DNA from: M3007 sp041736625
GTDB lineage: Bacteria > Bacteroidota > Bacteroidia > Chitinophagales > Saprospiraceae
Reading direction: 5' to 3'
Length of the DNA: 64,000 bases
NCBI GenBank assembly: GCA_041736625.1
Contig: JBGSTG010000044.1
Span: 1 to 64,000, forward strand
Numbering within the stretch: the stretch's first letter is position 1; each line of letters begins with the position of its first letter. The notes under the pieces are model-generated. The model was not told the DNA's origin and did no database searches. It saw nothing but the letters and a program-made list of their open reading frames with translations. The position numbers were made by a program, and so were the translations under genes. Shown piece after piece: positions 1-7,943 of this stretch.

Positions 1-2
1 GC

Positions 3-695
3 GCCGGCTTGCTCACGGTGCACGCGCCGCGATGCGGGTACCTGGTGCTGCAAACGGCGGTGCCCGAAGCCATGTTCAGCGCCGATGAGCGTGCGCGCTG
101 CTGGACGAGCGTGCCGGACCTCCGGGCATTCGACGCCGTGGGGATCGGTCCCGGCATCGGCCAGTCGCCGGAAACGGCAGCAGCGCTCGCTGCGCTTCTG
201 GAAAAAACAGAAAAGCCGATGGTGATCGACGCCGACGCGCTCAATTTGTTGTCCCGGCACCCCGATTGGTGGACGCAGATTCCGGCGGGCAGCATACTGA
301 CGCCGCACCCTAAGGAATTTGAACGGTTATTCGGCGCCTGCCCCGACAGTCCGGCACGCATACGCACCCTGCTGGAAAAAGCGCAGGCCCACCGGGTGAT
401 CATCGTGCTCAAGGGCGCAAACACGGCGGTTGGGCTGCCCAACGGACAGGTGTGGTTCAACGCCACCGGCAACCCGGGCATGGCCACCGGCGGCAGCGGG
501 GACGTGCTCACCGGTGTGCTGACGGCCTTGCTGGCACAAGGGTACCCGCCGGAGGATGCCGCCAGGATGGGCGTTTACCTGCACGGGCTGGCCGGCGACC
601 TGGCCGTAGAACACCTTGGCATGGAGGCACTGGTTGCCGGCGATTTGCCCAAATGGCTGGGCCGGGCATTTGTGCGCTTGCAGAAAAACCCTTAA
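3..695 (+). CDS. nnr: NAD(P)H-hydrate dehydratase domain of Nnr (5'-partial)
   Basis: This is the C-terminal part of a protein whose reading frame is already open at the window edge, so the true start lies upstream. The visible 230 residues match the ADP/ATP-dependent NAD(P)HX dehydratase (ribokinase-like) fold, which repairs hydrated NADH and NADPH in the cytoplasm. Key motifs are GIGPGIG near the start, DADALNLL, and NPGMATGGSGDVLTG, where the Gly-Ser-Gly-Asp carries the catalytic aspartate. In Bacteroidota this domain is normally fused behind a YjeF_N epimerase domain, which would explain the missing start. It ends 19 bases before a tRNA-Arg gene on the same strand. Confidence 0.9.
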   Translation, partial: AGLLTVHAPRCGYLVLQTAVPEAMFSADERARCWTSVPDLRAFDAVGIGPGIGQSPETAAALAALLEKTEKPMVIDADALNLLSRHPDWWTQIPAGSILTPHPKEFERLFGACPDSPARIRTLLEKAQAHRVIIVLKGANTAVGLPNGQVWFNATGNPGMATGGSGDVLTGVLTALLAQGYPPEDAARMGVYLHGLAGDLAVEHLGMEALVAGDLPKWLGRAFVRLQKNP

Positions 696-714
696 TTTTG
701 CCCGCAGGAAAAAA

Positions 715-787
715 GGTCCCATAGCTTAATGGATAGAGCATCTGCCTTCTAAGCAGACGGTTGCCGGTTCGACCCCGGCTGGGGCCA
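715..787 (+). tRNA. tRNA-Arg (anticodon TCT)
   Basis: The 73 bases fold as a tRNA. The acceptor arms GGTCCCA and TGGGGCC pair with one G-U, the discriminator is A787, the anticodon arms are TCTGC and GCAGA around loop CTTCTAA (anticodon TCT), and the T loop is GGTTCGACC. The 3' CCA is not encoded (the next bases are CAG), which fits the presence of a CCA-adding enzyme at 31099-32523. An AT-rich toxin islet follows directly, but I could not find a repeat of the tRNA 3' end that would mark an integration site. Confidence 0.95.
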
Positions 788-1103
788 CAGGGTATAGGTA
801 CTTGATCGTCAGGTTTTTAGGGCTTGTTGTGCTTTTTGGCGGCTCCGTTTGGGTGTCGCTGGTGCGAAAACAATTGGCTTCTGTAGATTAAACGCTTTGC
901 AAAAGGCACAGTCTAAAACTACGAACTCAATAACCTGCCAGGAAAATATCGTTTTGACTGACTGTCAAGAACTTGTTTTGTTTTTATATCCTCGTCGAGT
1001 AGCTCAAACAAGAAACCTTCCAACACGTCGAAGTTGGCCTTATTCCGAAGCAGCCGCTGGTTGATTGTTAATGGGTTGTGGGGCAGGATTGACTATTTGT
1101 GTT
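788..1103. other. Gene-free stretch between tRNA-Arg and toxin islet
   Basis: About 315 bases with no gene I can support. The only plus-strand open frame (about 849-1064) encodes 71 residues with no recognisable motif, no promoter and unremarkable composition. GC content falls across it from the host level to the AT-rich islet that follows. Confidence 0.5.
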
Positions 1104-1514
1104 TTACAAGTCCTCAATAATAAGTACTTGTATTTCAGTAATATTTTTGAGTTTTTTATCATTCGTTATAAATAACGCACACCCCGTTTCAATCGCTACT
1201 GATATCTGAAGCGCATCCATTCCTTTTAAAAAATCGTATTTGGCTCTGAGTTTGTAGGCAAACTCGGCAGTGCTACGATCAATGATTACAACTGGGATGT
1301 TAAGTAATTGGATAAATCTGTCAAAATCATGAATTAGCGTTTCTTTTCCTTTTCTAGTAGGCATTACGCCATATTCCATAATAGTAATAACGCTCGTCAC
1401 CAAATAGTCGTCATTTGCCACCGCGTTCAAAATATATGTTTTGACTCGATCCGCAAATGCTGGATTTCCTTCGACAAGGTATATAAATGGAGACGTATCA
1501 ATAAATATTCTCAT
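1104..1514 (-). CDS. VapC-like PIN-domain toxin
   Basis: A 136-residue PIN-domain protein, the usual VapC length. It begins MRIFIDTSPFIYL with the first catalytic Asp at residue 6. A conserved Glu follows in IMEYGV, then FLKGMDALQISVA with the central acidic residue, and FITNDKKL near the end carries the last Asp. PIN toxins are Mg-dependent ribonucleases that cut tRNA or rRNA. The gene lies 39 bases downstream of a small probable antitoxin gene on the same strand, the standard antitoxin-then-toxin order. Base composition is clearly more AT-rich than the surrounding chromosome, which suggests acquisition by transfer. The target RNA cannot be read from sequence. Confidence 0.85.
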   Translation of the reverse strand: MRIFIDTSPFIYLVEGNPAFADRVKTYILNAVANDDYLVTSVITIMEYGVMPTRKGKETLIHDFDRFIQLLNIPVVIIDRSTAEFAYKLRAKYDFLKGMDALQISVAIETGCALFITNDKKLKNITEIQVLIIEDL

Positions 1515-1553
1515 TTTAGCAGCGTTAGAACCCTAAATGGGCAGAACGAAGTT

Positions 1554-1766
1554 TTAAGTCCTATCATTTTCACGAAGTGAATGGATATAACCCTGCGCAT
1601 CAGACTCCCATGTTCCTTTCCCACTACCTACAAGCTTATCCAATGCTTTCTCAACTCGCTGTTTGAGGTTTATTCTGTCCAGAACTTCTCTCAAGACCAG
1701 TTCTAACTCATACTGATCTAATTTGTTGATTTCCAGAATCAACGCTTGCACCTTAGTCATAGTCAT
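1554..1766 (-). CDS. Probable antitoxin of the VapC-like toxin
   Basis: A small charged, helical protein of about 70 residues directly upstream of the PIN toxin. I do not recognise a named antitoxin DNA-binding domain. The middle (TKVQALILEINKLDQYELEL) looks like the short helix found in several PIN-partner antitoxins, and the C-terminus is polar. The frame extends upstream to 1853, but a perfect -7 promoter element at 1782-1789 lies inside that extension. Translation therefore most likely starts at the ATG at 1766, or at the next one at 1760. Its role as antitoxin is inferred from position and size. Confidence 0.6.
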   Translation of the reverse strand: MTMTKVQALILEINKLDQYELELVLREVLDRINLKQRVEKALDKLVGSGKGTWESDAQGYIHSLRENDRT

Positions 1767-1781
1767 GTTTTTAAACTTGTA

Positions 1782-1789
1782 CAAATATA
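1782..1789 (-). promoter_or_regulatory. -7 element TATATTTG of the antitoxin-toxin operon
   Basis: A perfect match to the Bacteroidota TAnnTTTG consensus, 15 bases upstream of the ATG at 1766. No clear TTG -33 element is visible. It decides the start of the antitoxin gene because it lies within the longer open frame. Confidence 0.55.
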
Positions 1790-1937
1790 CAAAATCTTCT
1801 TTTGTTTTGTTCCTGCTGGTATACCTTTTTTTTCCTATCGTATCAAAATTCAAATTTTATCATTGAAAATCAATAGATTAGTCGATCCTTAAAAACCCAA
1901 TTCACCTGCCCGTGTTCATGGTGCTATTCCGGCACAA

Positions 1938-2552
1938 TTACAAAGAAGCAACGGCCGCCAAAATTTTATTTTTGACTTGCAGCCAGGTTACCTTTCTTTT
2001 CATCAAAACGGGCGGGTCATCTTCTTCTGCATCTTCGAAATAGGTCAAACTTTTTACTATATGAAAAGTTGTGCTTAGCTTGAACTTCTCGCGATGCAAA
2101 TCGAGCATCTCTTTTAAGCTCATTTTCTCCAAAAGAAAGTATAGGTCGTAGAAATCTTTCTTTTTTCCTCTTCCAGCAATAGCGTCTAATTTCATCGGTG
2201 CAATATCTTCCGGGGTAAGAAGGCGAAACTGATCCTCTATCCGCACAGGGCGAATCGATGGGTAATTGAATCTCAAAAAATCTACTTTTATGCCCTGAAT
2301 ACGAGTCAGTAACGTTCCGTTCATCTTGGTTAGCACTTCGATATGCCGGAAATCTTGCGCCAGCGTTGCCAAAAGTTTATCACCGTCAAATTCTGTTTCT
2401 GAAAACAGATCAAGGTCAATAGATTTCCTGTGGCCGATTTGGAGGGAAAGCGATGTGCCGCCAACTAAGCAGAAAGTTGACAGGTACGGCTTTTCCATCA
2501 ATTTTATTAATAATTCCAGTGTGTCGGATTCGACTGTCTTAAGATATAGCAT
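1938..2552 (-). CDS. AbiEii/AbiGii-type nucleotidyltransferase (putative toxin)
   Basis: A 204-residue protein of the AbiEii/MenT-like nucleotidyltransferase superfamily (formerly DUF1814). It has the signature LVGGTSLSLQIGHRKSIDLD: a Gly-Gly-Thr-Ser nucleotide-binding loop followed by the metal-binding Asp-x-Asp (IDLDLF). KKKDFYDLYFLL near residue 130 is the other conserved block of the family. Related enzymes act as toxins that modify tRNA 3' ends or in phage abortive infection. It overlaps the end of the preceding DUF6922 gene by 46 bases, a compact two-gene unit typical of this pair. It could instead be a domesticated housekeeping NTase, but its AT-rich context beside another toxin favours a defence or toxin-antitoxin role. 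Confidence 0.8.
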   Translation of the reverse strand: MLYLKTVESDTLELLIKLMEKPYLSTFCLVGGTSLSLQIGHRKSIDLDLFSETEFDGDKLLATLAQDFRHIEVLTKMNGTLLTRIQGIKVDFLRFNYPSIRPVRIEDQFRLLTPEDIAPMKLDAIAGRGKKKDFYDLYFLLEKMSLKEMLDLHREKFKLSTTFHIVKSLTYFEDAEEDDPPVLMKRKVTWLQVKNKILAAVASL

Positions 2553-2821
2553 CTAAAATCTGATTTTGGAACAAAGAAATACGCACTACAAAAACTCAGG
2601 GTTCTGTTGTCCAAATAACGCAGGTTAATGATGATCTCCTTCATGCGATCCTTGCCATAATAGGCCAGAATGCTTTTGAATTCGGGCCATGTTCCATGCA
2701 TAATCACGCGTTCCACTATCGTTTTGGCATGTGTGTCAAGTTTAATTAATGAAGAATCTGTATCCCAGAATAAGGCCGGGGACAAAGACAAGTCTTCCCA
2801 ATTTGTAACTTTTTTTATCAT
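2507..2821 (-). CDS. DUF6922-type partner (putative antitoxin) of the NTase
   Basis: About 104 residues resembling the DUF6922 family that often precedes AbiEii-like nucleotidyltransferases. Characteristic parts are ALFWDTD near the start, ERVIMHGTWPEFKSILAYYG in the middle and the basic RYLDNRTL segment. I infer a regulatory or antitoxin role from the conserved pairing. An ATG at 2854 is also possible. However, a near-consensus -7 element at 2859-2866 would place the transcript start at about that codon, so I prefer the ATG at 2821. The stop lies 46 bases inside the NTase gene, so the two are probably translationally coupled. Confidence 0.65.
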   Translation of the reverse strand: MIKKVTNWEDLSLSPALFWDTDSSLIKLDTHAKTIVERVIMHGTWPEFKSILAYYGKDRMKEIIINLRYLDNRTLSFCSAYFFVPKSDFRCYILRQSNPTHWNY

Positions 2822-2858
2822 TGCTATTTTCGCACTTACCGACGCACCGAGCACACTG

Positions 2859-2866
2859 CAAATATG
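2859..2866 (-). promoter_or_regulatory. Near-consensus -7 element CATATTTG of the DUF6922-NTase pair
   Basis: One mismatch from TAnnTTTG. A TTTG lies 14 bases further upstream, closer than the usual 17-23, so this is a tentative promoter. Confidence 0.3.
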
Positions 2867-2953
2867 CAGCTTTCGGGTAACAAAGCCAAATGTTGCAAAA
2901 AACGCCCACCCTTGTTAACCAGTAAAGCACAACACCCACCGCCACAATTCACC

Positions 2954-4231
2954 TCAATACACCTTGCCACCCTTCAATGTAAACCAGATATTCCGCACCT
3001 TAAGGATGTTGCCCATGGGATTTTCGTCGAGTACCACCAGGTTGGCCTCGTAGCCCTCTGCTATGCGGCCGATCTTGCGGTTGGGAAAAATGACCTGGGG
3101 AGTGGTTTCGCACATGGCGTGCAGGGCTTTGGGAATGTTGAGTCCGCCCAGTTGAAACCAGTAATTGAGCTCATTGCGCGCCGAGCGCTGGGGGTCGCCG
3201 GAGCCCATGCACACCTTCACATTGCTGTTGAACAGGCGCTTGAGTGTTTCCGACTGGTACGTTTGCACGGCTTTGCGGTCGGCCACTTCCCGGTGCTGGG
3301 TGAGGGCGAACAGCGGCGCCACGGCGGTGCCTTTTTTGGCCATCAGGGCCAGGTCTTCGTCGGAGAGCCGGTAGGCGTCGGCGCTGCCCTTGCCGTCCCA
3401 GTTCGCACCCGGCAGGCCCAGCAGCGCGTCTACGCCCAGGCTGAGCGCCAGGCGCACGTCGGCTACGGTTTCGACGTAGGCAAAGACCGGTATTTTGGCT
3501 TTATGGCCGTTTTTCGCCAGCATTTTGGCCACTTCGGGGTTCATACCGGGTTGTGCCTGCGCGCCGGTGTTGCGCAGGTACAGGATGAGCGCCTGTGGTT
3601 TCTGGTCGATGAATTGCTTCCACTTGTTCGCCGGCTTCTTTTTGGACAGGAAGGGCAGCAACGGCTGTTTGACGTCTTCCTTGGTGTCGAATGTCCAGTA
3701 AGCGTTGCCGGCCATCATGCCGGACGCGATCAGCTCGTCTTTTTTGCGGGCGATGGATGGCTCATCGTACACCTTGGCAAATTTGGCCTCCGCCGCCAAC
3801 ACGGGCGCCGCGCCGCTGCTGGTCGCCAGCCCGTTGGCGTAGGCCGCTTCGGGGCGATGCCCGGCCGCCAGTACTTTTTCCGCTTCGGCGCGACCCTCCA
3901 GCGTGTTTTCGGCGACGAGCAGGTACAGAAAACCTTCTTCGGCGTACAGGTTGGCCACGTTGCCGGCCAGGTTGTTGTCGGCGATGCTCAGGCAAAGGGC
4001 GTCGCCCAGGGCCGGCACCACCCACCGGCCGTGGAGGTCGATGGTCGTGTCGATCCTGGCGGGCATTTTGGTGCTTAAAACACCGTTTACACTGTACCAG
4101 ACACCTTCCTGAAAAGCGCTGTCTTTAAAAAACTGGCCGTTGCGCAATTCCACCACGTAGGGCGTGGTTTGTGCAATGATTATCGTCAGATGAAGGGTCA
4201 GCAAACTGCTGATCAGGATGCGCAGAATCAT
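2954..4231 (-). CDS. Secreted amidohydrolase-like protein with degenerate metal site
   Basis: A 425-residue protein with a Sec signal peptide (residues 1-21, cleavage after IIAQ). The start is the ATG at 4231, because the longer frame lacks a signal sequence. The fold is that of imidazolonepropionase/prolidase-like amidohydrolases: an N-terminal sandwich strand set ending in HGRWVVPALGDA, a barrel, and the typical C-terminus (IGRIAEGYEANLVVLDENP). In active members the text after Gly-Asp-Ala would be His-x-His, but here residues 79-81 are Leu-Cys-Leu. The region of the last catalytic Asp reads CMGSGDPQ. It may therefore be a non-catalytic or altered-specificity paralogue. Downstream neighbour on the same strand of the transglycosylase gene (65-base gap). 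Confidence 0.8.
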   Translation of the reverse strand: MILRILISSLLTLHLTIIIAQTTPYVVELRNGQFFKDSAFQEGVWYSVNGVLSTKMPARIDTTIDLHGRWVVPALGDALCLSIADNNLAGNVANLYAEEGFLYLLVAENTLEGRAEAEKVLAAGHRPEAAYANGLATSSGAAPVLAAEAKFAKVYDEPSIARKKDELIASGMMAGNAYWTFDTKEDVKQPLLPFLSKKKPANKWKQFIDQKPQALILYLRNTGAQAQPGMNPEVAKMLAKNGHKAKIPVFAYVETVADVRLALSLGVDALLGLPGANWDGKGSADAYRLSDEDLALMAKKGTAVAPLFALTQHREVADRKAVQTYQSETLKRLFNSNVKVCMGSGDPQRSARNELNYWFQLGGLNIPKALHAMCETTPQVIFPNRKIGRIAEGYEANLVVLDENPMGNILKVRNIWFTLKGGKVY

Positions 4232-4296
4232 GTTTCTCAATGTGCGGGTTTTAAAAAGCGCAAAGGTAGCGCAATTCCGGAAAATCGGACAGGGGT

Positions 4297-5196
4297 TCAA
4301 TCCTCGGCGGAAGGCGTATTCGGCGCGTCGTAGTCGATCTTGCCGCCCCAGGCGCGCATCTGGCGCATGATCCACTGCTGGCGCTGGCGAACGTACGCAG
4401 TAGGCTTGGCCACCGAGTAACGCAAGGGGTTGGGCAACACGGCGGCCAGCAGCGCGGCCTCCTCCCGGTTGAGGTTTTTGGCCGGCTTGTGGAAGTAAAA
4501 ATGGGCGGCTGCCTCTGCGCCGTAGATGCCGTCGCCAAACTCAATGACATTCAGGTAGTTGGTCATGATGCGTTTTTTGCTCCACGCCAATTCGATCAAA
4601 AAGGTAAAATAGACCTCAAGCCCTTTGCGCACCCACGAGCGGCCCGGCCAGAGAAAAACATTTTTGGCGGTTTGCTGGGAAATGGTGCTGGCGCCGCGCT
4701 TGCGCTTCGACTTCTGGTTGTGCTTGTACGCCTTTTCGATGGCTTCCAGGTCGAACCCCTGGTGCTCCAGAAAGAGCTGGTCCTCGGCGCACACCACCGC
4801 CAACTGCAGCTGGGGGGATATGTTCTGCAGCGCAGTCCAGTCTTTGTACAGGCGGACGTCCCGGCCGGCATCGCCGGCCTGCTGCGCGCTACGAATGACC
4901 ATCAGCGGGGTCAGCGGCACCGGCAAAAAACTGTACAGCAGCACCAGCGCTGCGGTAATGCCGAAAAAATAAAGGCTTGCTTTCCACGTCAGGCGCCACA
5001 ACCAACGGCCCCACAGCAGTCGGCCGTTTTCGTCCTGGGGGATGGTTCGATACGCGCGGCGCAACCAGCGGGCTACGGGATTGCTCCTTTTGGCTTTGGA
5101 TTTCAGAACTTGCTCTTCAGGCGCAATGGGTTGCGAGGCCCGGGCGTCCGTGCCCGGAGGAAGTCCTGAATCGTGGTTCCTGTTTTCCGTATCCAT
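4297..5196 (-). CDS. mtgA: Monofunctional biosynthetic peptidoglycan transglycosylase
   Basis: About 299 residues of the glycosyltransferase-51 family, which polymerises lipid II glycan strands at the cytoplasmic membrane. A charged N-terminal tail of about 70 residues precedes one transmembrane segment (LYFFGITAALVLLYSFLPV). The catalytic GT51 motifs follow: VVCAEDQLFLEHQGFD with the catalytic Glu, then KRGASTISQQTAKNVFLW, then the RIMTNYLNVIEFGDGIYGAE block. No transpeptidase domain is present, so it is the monofunctional form. The first codon of the longer frame (5217) is TTG; the ATG at 5196 is the likelier start. Confidence 0.92.
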   Translation of the reverse strand: MDTENRNHDSGLPPGTDARASQPIAPEEQVLKSKAKRSNPVARWLRRAYRTIPQDENGRLLWGRWLWRLTWKASLYFFGITAALVLLYSFLPVPLTPLMVIRSAQQAGDAGRDVRLYKDWTALQNISPQLQLAVVCAEDQLFLEHQGFDLEAIEKAYKHNQKSKRKRGASTISQQTAKNVFLWPGRSWVRKGLEVYFTFLIELAWSKKRIMTNYLNVIEFGDGIYGAEAAAHFYFHKPAKNLNREEAALLAAVLPNPLRYSVAKPTAYVRQRQQWIMRQMRAWGGKIDYDAPNTPSAED

Positions 5197-5256
5197 GGGT
5201 TGAAAATGACGGCACAATGTAAATACGGGTTTGCCGAAATCCCAAATCCCCGATGG

Positions 5257-7863
5257 CTAAAATCCGCCGTCCATGCCCTCCATATTCGTTTTGGTGTTTT
5301 TCCGTTTGAACAGCGAAGCGTCAAACTTGCCGAAGCGCCAGGAAAAATTCAGGCTGACGAACTGGGGGTCGCGGCGGCTGTACTGCTCCTGGATGAACGT
5401 CCCCGTCTCGCTGTACGAACCGCGAACGCGGGAGCGGAACACGTCGCGCACGCTGATGTTGATGTTGGCGGTGCGGTTCCACAGGTCTTTGCGCAGCGAC
5501 ATATCGACAAACCACACCGGCAGGGTGTAGCCCTGTGCCGTACTCGACGGGCCGCCATGCCATCCGCCGCTGCGGTCTCCACCGCCGACGGCAATGGCGG
5601 TTCGGCTCTGGTAGCTTCCCGACACCTGGAACGTCATTTCGGCCGGCAGTTTCAGGTTTACGTTTTCCTTGACGAACCAGGAGAATTGTTCGTTGCGGAG
5701 TTCGGACTCTACGTTGGTGGCGTCAACAATCGAGTTGTACAGGTTCAGGTTGGTGACCAGTTCGATTTTTCCTTCGCGGAACGTGTTTTTCAGCGTCCAT
5801 TCGGTGCCCAGTGCCTGGCTTTGATTGGCGTTGACGTAGGTGGAAACCACGACGTCGCGGTCCAGCACCGGATCGTAGGTAGAGAACTGGTAATTGGTAA
5901 TCAGGTCGGTGGACAGCTGGTAGTACACCGATACCAGGAGGTTGTGTTGCTTGTTGAAAATGTTCTGGTAGGCCAGTTCAACGTTGTTGGTGAATTCCGG
6001 TCGCAGGTTGGGGTTGCCCACCCTCAGAAGGAGCGAATCGGAATAATCGGGGAACGGGATCAGTTGAAAAAAGTTGGGCCGGTTGATCCTGCGGGTGTAG
6101 CTGAGTTGCAGGTTGTCCTCCTCATTCAGCTTGTAGGTAAAAAACGTGCTGGGGAACAGGCTGAGCGGGTAATCGTTGGTGAAAGAGGTGTCTGCATCCG
6201 GCAGATCACCCAGGTAAAAAGAGCTTTCCACGCGCAGGCCGGCCTGGTAGCCCCATTTTTCGAACGACTGCGTGTAGGTCGTGTATGCCGCGTACACCTG
6301 GTCGGTAAAGCGGTATTGGTCGGCAAACCCGGGTATGCGGTTGAAATCACCGCTGTTGGGGTCCAGCTGGAAGTTTGCGTTGTCGCTGTCGAACGAACGG
6401 ATGGCGCCGCGCGCACCGTATTCCAACTTCATGGATTCGTTCAGCGGGTTAATGAAATCCGTTTGGGCAGTGATATAGGTGTTTTCGGATTCAGTTTCCT
6501 GCTTCTGTTGCCCGGTCGGGTAAACGCCGAAGTAGTCGGTCTGGAAAAGACCGTCATTTCCCGAACGGCTTTGGTTGATGTTCAGGTCTGCCGTCCACTC
6601 CTTGCCGGGCTTGGGCGACAGGTGTTTGAACAGGATTTGACCGCCGAAATTGCGCCAAAAGCGGTCGTTTTCGGTATTGCGGAGCGACAGGCCGGTGTAC
6701 ACCTCGCCGTTGTTGAAGGTGTCGGTTTGGATGTCAATCTCTTCCTCGAAACCAAAGTTGCCGCCGTTCACATTGCCCACGAAAGAGAGGGTGTTCCGAT
6801 TGTCCACCAGCCAGTCGACGCCACCGCGCACGCTGCTGAAGTAGCCGTTTCGCTCGCCTTCGCTGTCCTGGTAAACGTTGTTTTGGGGCACGCTCGACAG
6901 GTTCTGGCGGTCGGTTTCTCCCCAGGTGAGGGATTTGCGGCCGCGGTAGTTGAGGCCGAGGAAGGCGTTGAACTTGCCTTCGCGGGCGTTGAGGTCGGCG
7001 CCGAAGTTGAACTTGCCGCGCATGTCCACCCCGGTGCGCAGGTTGCCGTTGTAGCCGAGCCGGCGTTCTTTTTTCAAAACGATGTTCAAAATGCCGGCAT
7101 TGCCGCCCGAGGCGTCGTACTTGGCGGAAGGGTTGGTGATGATCTCGACGTTGTCGATGGCGTCGGCGGGAATCTGGTCTATGGTCAGGGTCGTGGGGCG
7201 GCCGTCGACGAAAATCTGGGGGGCGGCATTGCGCAGGGTGACGTTTCCGTCTATGTCTACGTTGATCGTCGGGATGTTCCGCAGGGCGTCTTCGGCGGTG
7301 CCGCCGGCAGCGATGCCGTCCTTGTCGACGTTGTACACTTTTTTGTCCATGGCCAGGGTGAAGGAACCGGCGTCTCCGGTCACCGTGACCTCTTTGAGCA
7401 GGGTATTGCCGGCTTTGAGGCGGATGTTGCCCAGATCGCGGTCCAGGCCGTTCATGCCCTTGCCCGGGTCGAACGCCACGGGCTGCTCGTAGGCATCGAA
7501 ACCCATGAAACTGATGCGCAGGGTGTAACGCCCGCGCACCGGAATGTTTTCCAGGCTGAAGTCGCCGTTCTCTTTGGTCAACTGGCCACTGACGAGCTTT
7601 TCCTCCCGTTTTCCGGTAGTGCTGTCCAGCTGCATGGTCAGCAGCTGTACGGTGGCGTACCCGACGGGTTTTCCGGACACGTCCTCCAGGACTTTACCGT
7701 AAAACCGGCCGTTGAGCGAACGCCCGGCGCCCGGGCCGGAGGGCGTGGGCCGATTCCCGGCGGCAGGATTTTGCGCGCCGACGGCGATTTGCACGAGAAA
7801 AGCAAATGCCGTCAGACAAATGCACCGAAAAAAACGGGTTGTAAAAAACAGCGTAAGGGACAC
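5257..7863 (-). CDS. TonB-receptor-like outer-membrane beta-barrel protein
   Basis: About 868 residues. A signal peptide ends at QIAVGAQ. A carboxypeptidase-regulatory-like (CarboxypepD_reg) domain follows (GKVLEDVSGKPVGYATVQLL), then a plug-like domain (EDALRNIPTINVDIDGN, IFVDGRPTTL, VEIITNPSAKYDASGGNAGI) and a long Bacteroidota-type barrel rich in alternating aromatic strands that ends SLNFSWRFGKFD. Such proteins move or sense ligands at the outer membrane. No ATG lies between the stop-delimited frame and the signal peptide. The best start is the GTG at 7863, because the upstream frame runs into the aspartate kinase gene. A related barrel is at 33945-36764. The ligand is unknown. Confidence 0.85.
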   Translation of the reverse strand: MSLTLFFTTRFFRCICLTAFAFLVQIAVGAQNPAAGNRPTPSGPGAGRSLNGRFYGKVLEDVSGKPVGYATVQLLTMQLDSTTGKREEKLVSGQLTKENGDFSLENIPVRGRYTLRISFMGFDAYEQPVAFDPGKGMNGLDRDLGNIRLKAGNTLLKEVTVTGDAGSFTLAMDKKVYNVDKDGIAAGGTAEDALRNIPTINVDIDGNVTLRNAAPQIFVDGRPTTLTIDQIPADAIDNVEIITNPSAKYDASGGNAGILNIVLKKERRLGYNGNLRTGVDMRGKFNFGADLNAREGKFNAFLGLNYRGRKSLTWGETDRQNLSSVPQNNVYQDSEGERNGYFSSVRGGVDWLVDNRNTLSFVGNVNGGNFGFEEEIDIQTDTFNNGEVYTGLSLRNTENDRFWRNFGGQILFKHLSPKPGKEWTADLNINQSRSGNDGLFQTDYFGVYPTGQQKQETESENTYITAQTDFINPLNESMKLEYGARGAIRSFDSDNANFQLDPNSGDFNRIPGFADQYRFTDQVYAAYTTYTQSFEKWGYQAGLRVESSFYLGDLPDADTSFTNDYPLSLFPSTFFTYKLNEEDNLQLSYTRRINRPNFFQLIPFPDYSDSLLLRVGNPNLRPEFTNNVELAYQNIFNKQHNLLVSVYYQLSTDLITNYQFSTYDPVLDRDVVVSTYVNANQSQALGTEWTLKNTFREGKIELVTNLNLYNSIVDATNVESELRNEQFSWFVKENVNLKLPAEMTFQVSGSYQSRTAIAVGGGDRSGGWHGGPSSTAQGYTLPVWFVDMSLRKDLWNRTANINISVRDVFRSRVRGSYSETGTFIQEQYSRRDPQFVSLNFSWRFGKFDASLFKRKNTKTNMEGMDGGF

Positions 7864-7943
7864 GGGAAGAAGGGAAGGCTTAAAATGATTGTTGCTACAC
7901 TTAATTTCAGTGTAACGGCCCTTTGGGCAATAATGTTCAAAAA

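Noticed and set aside
849..1064. Possible 71-residue gene after tRNA-Arg
   Set aside because: No motif, no promoter element and no signal peptide; the length is expected by chance in this region.
715..2866. Integrated element with attachment sites at tRNA-Arg
   Set aside because: I compared the tRNA 3' end (GGTTCGACCCCGGCTGGGG) with the right edge of the islet and found no direct repeat, and there is no integrase.
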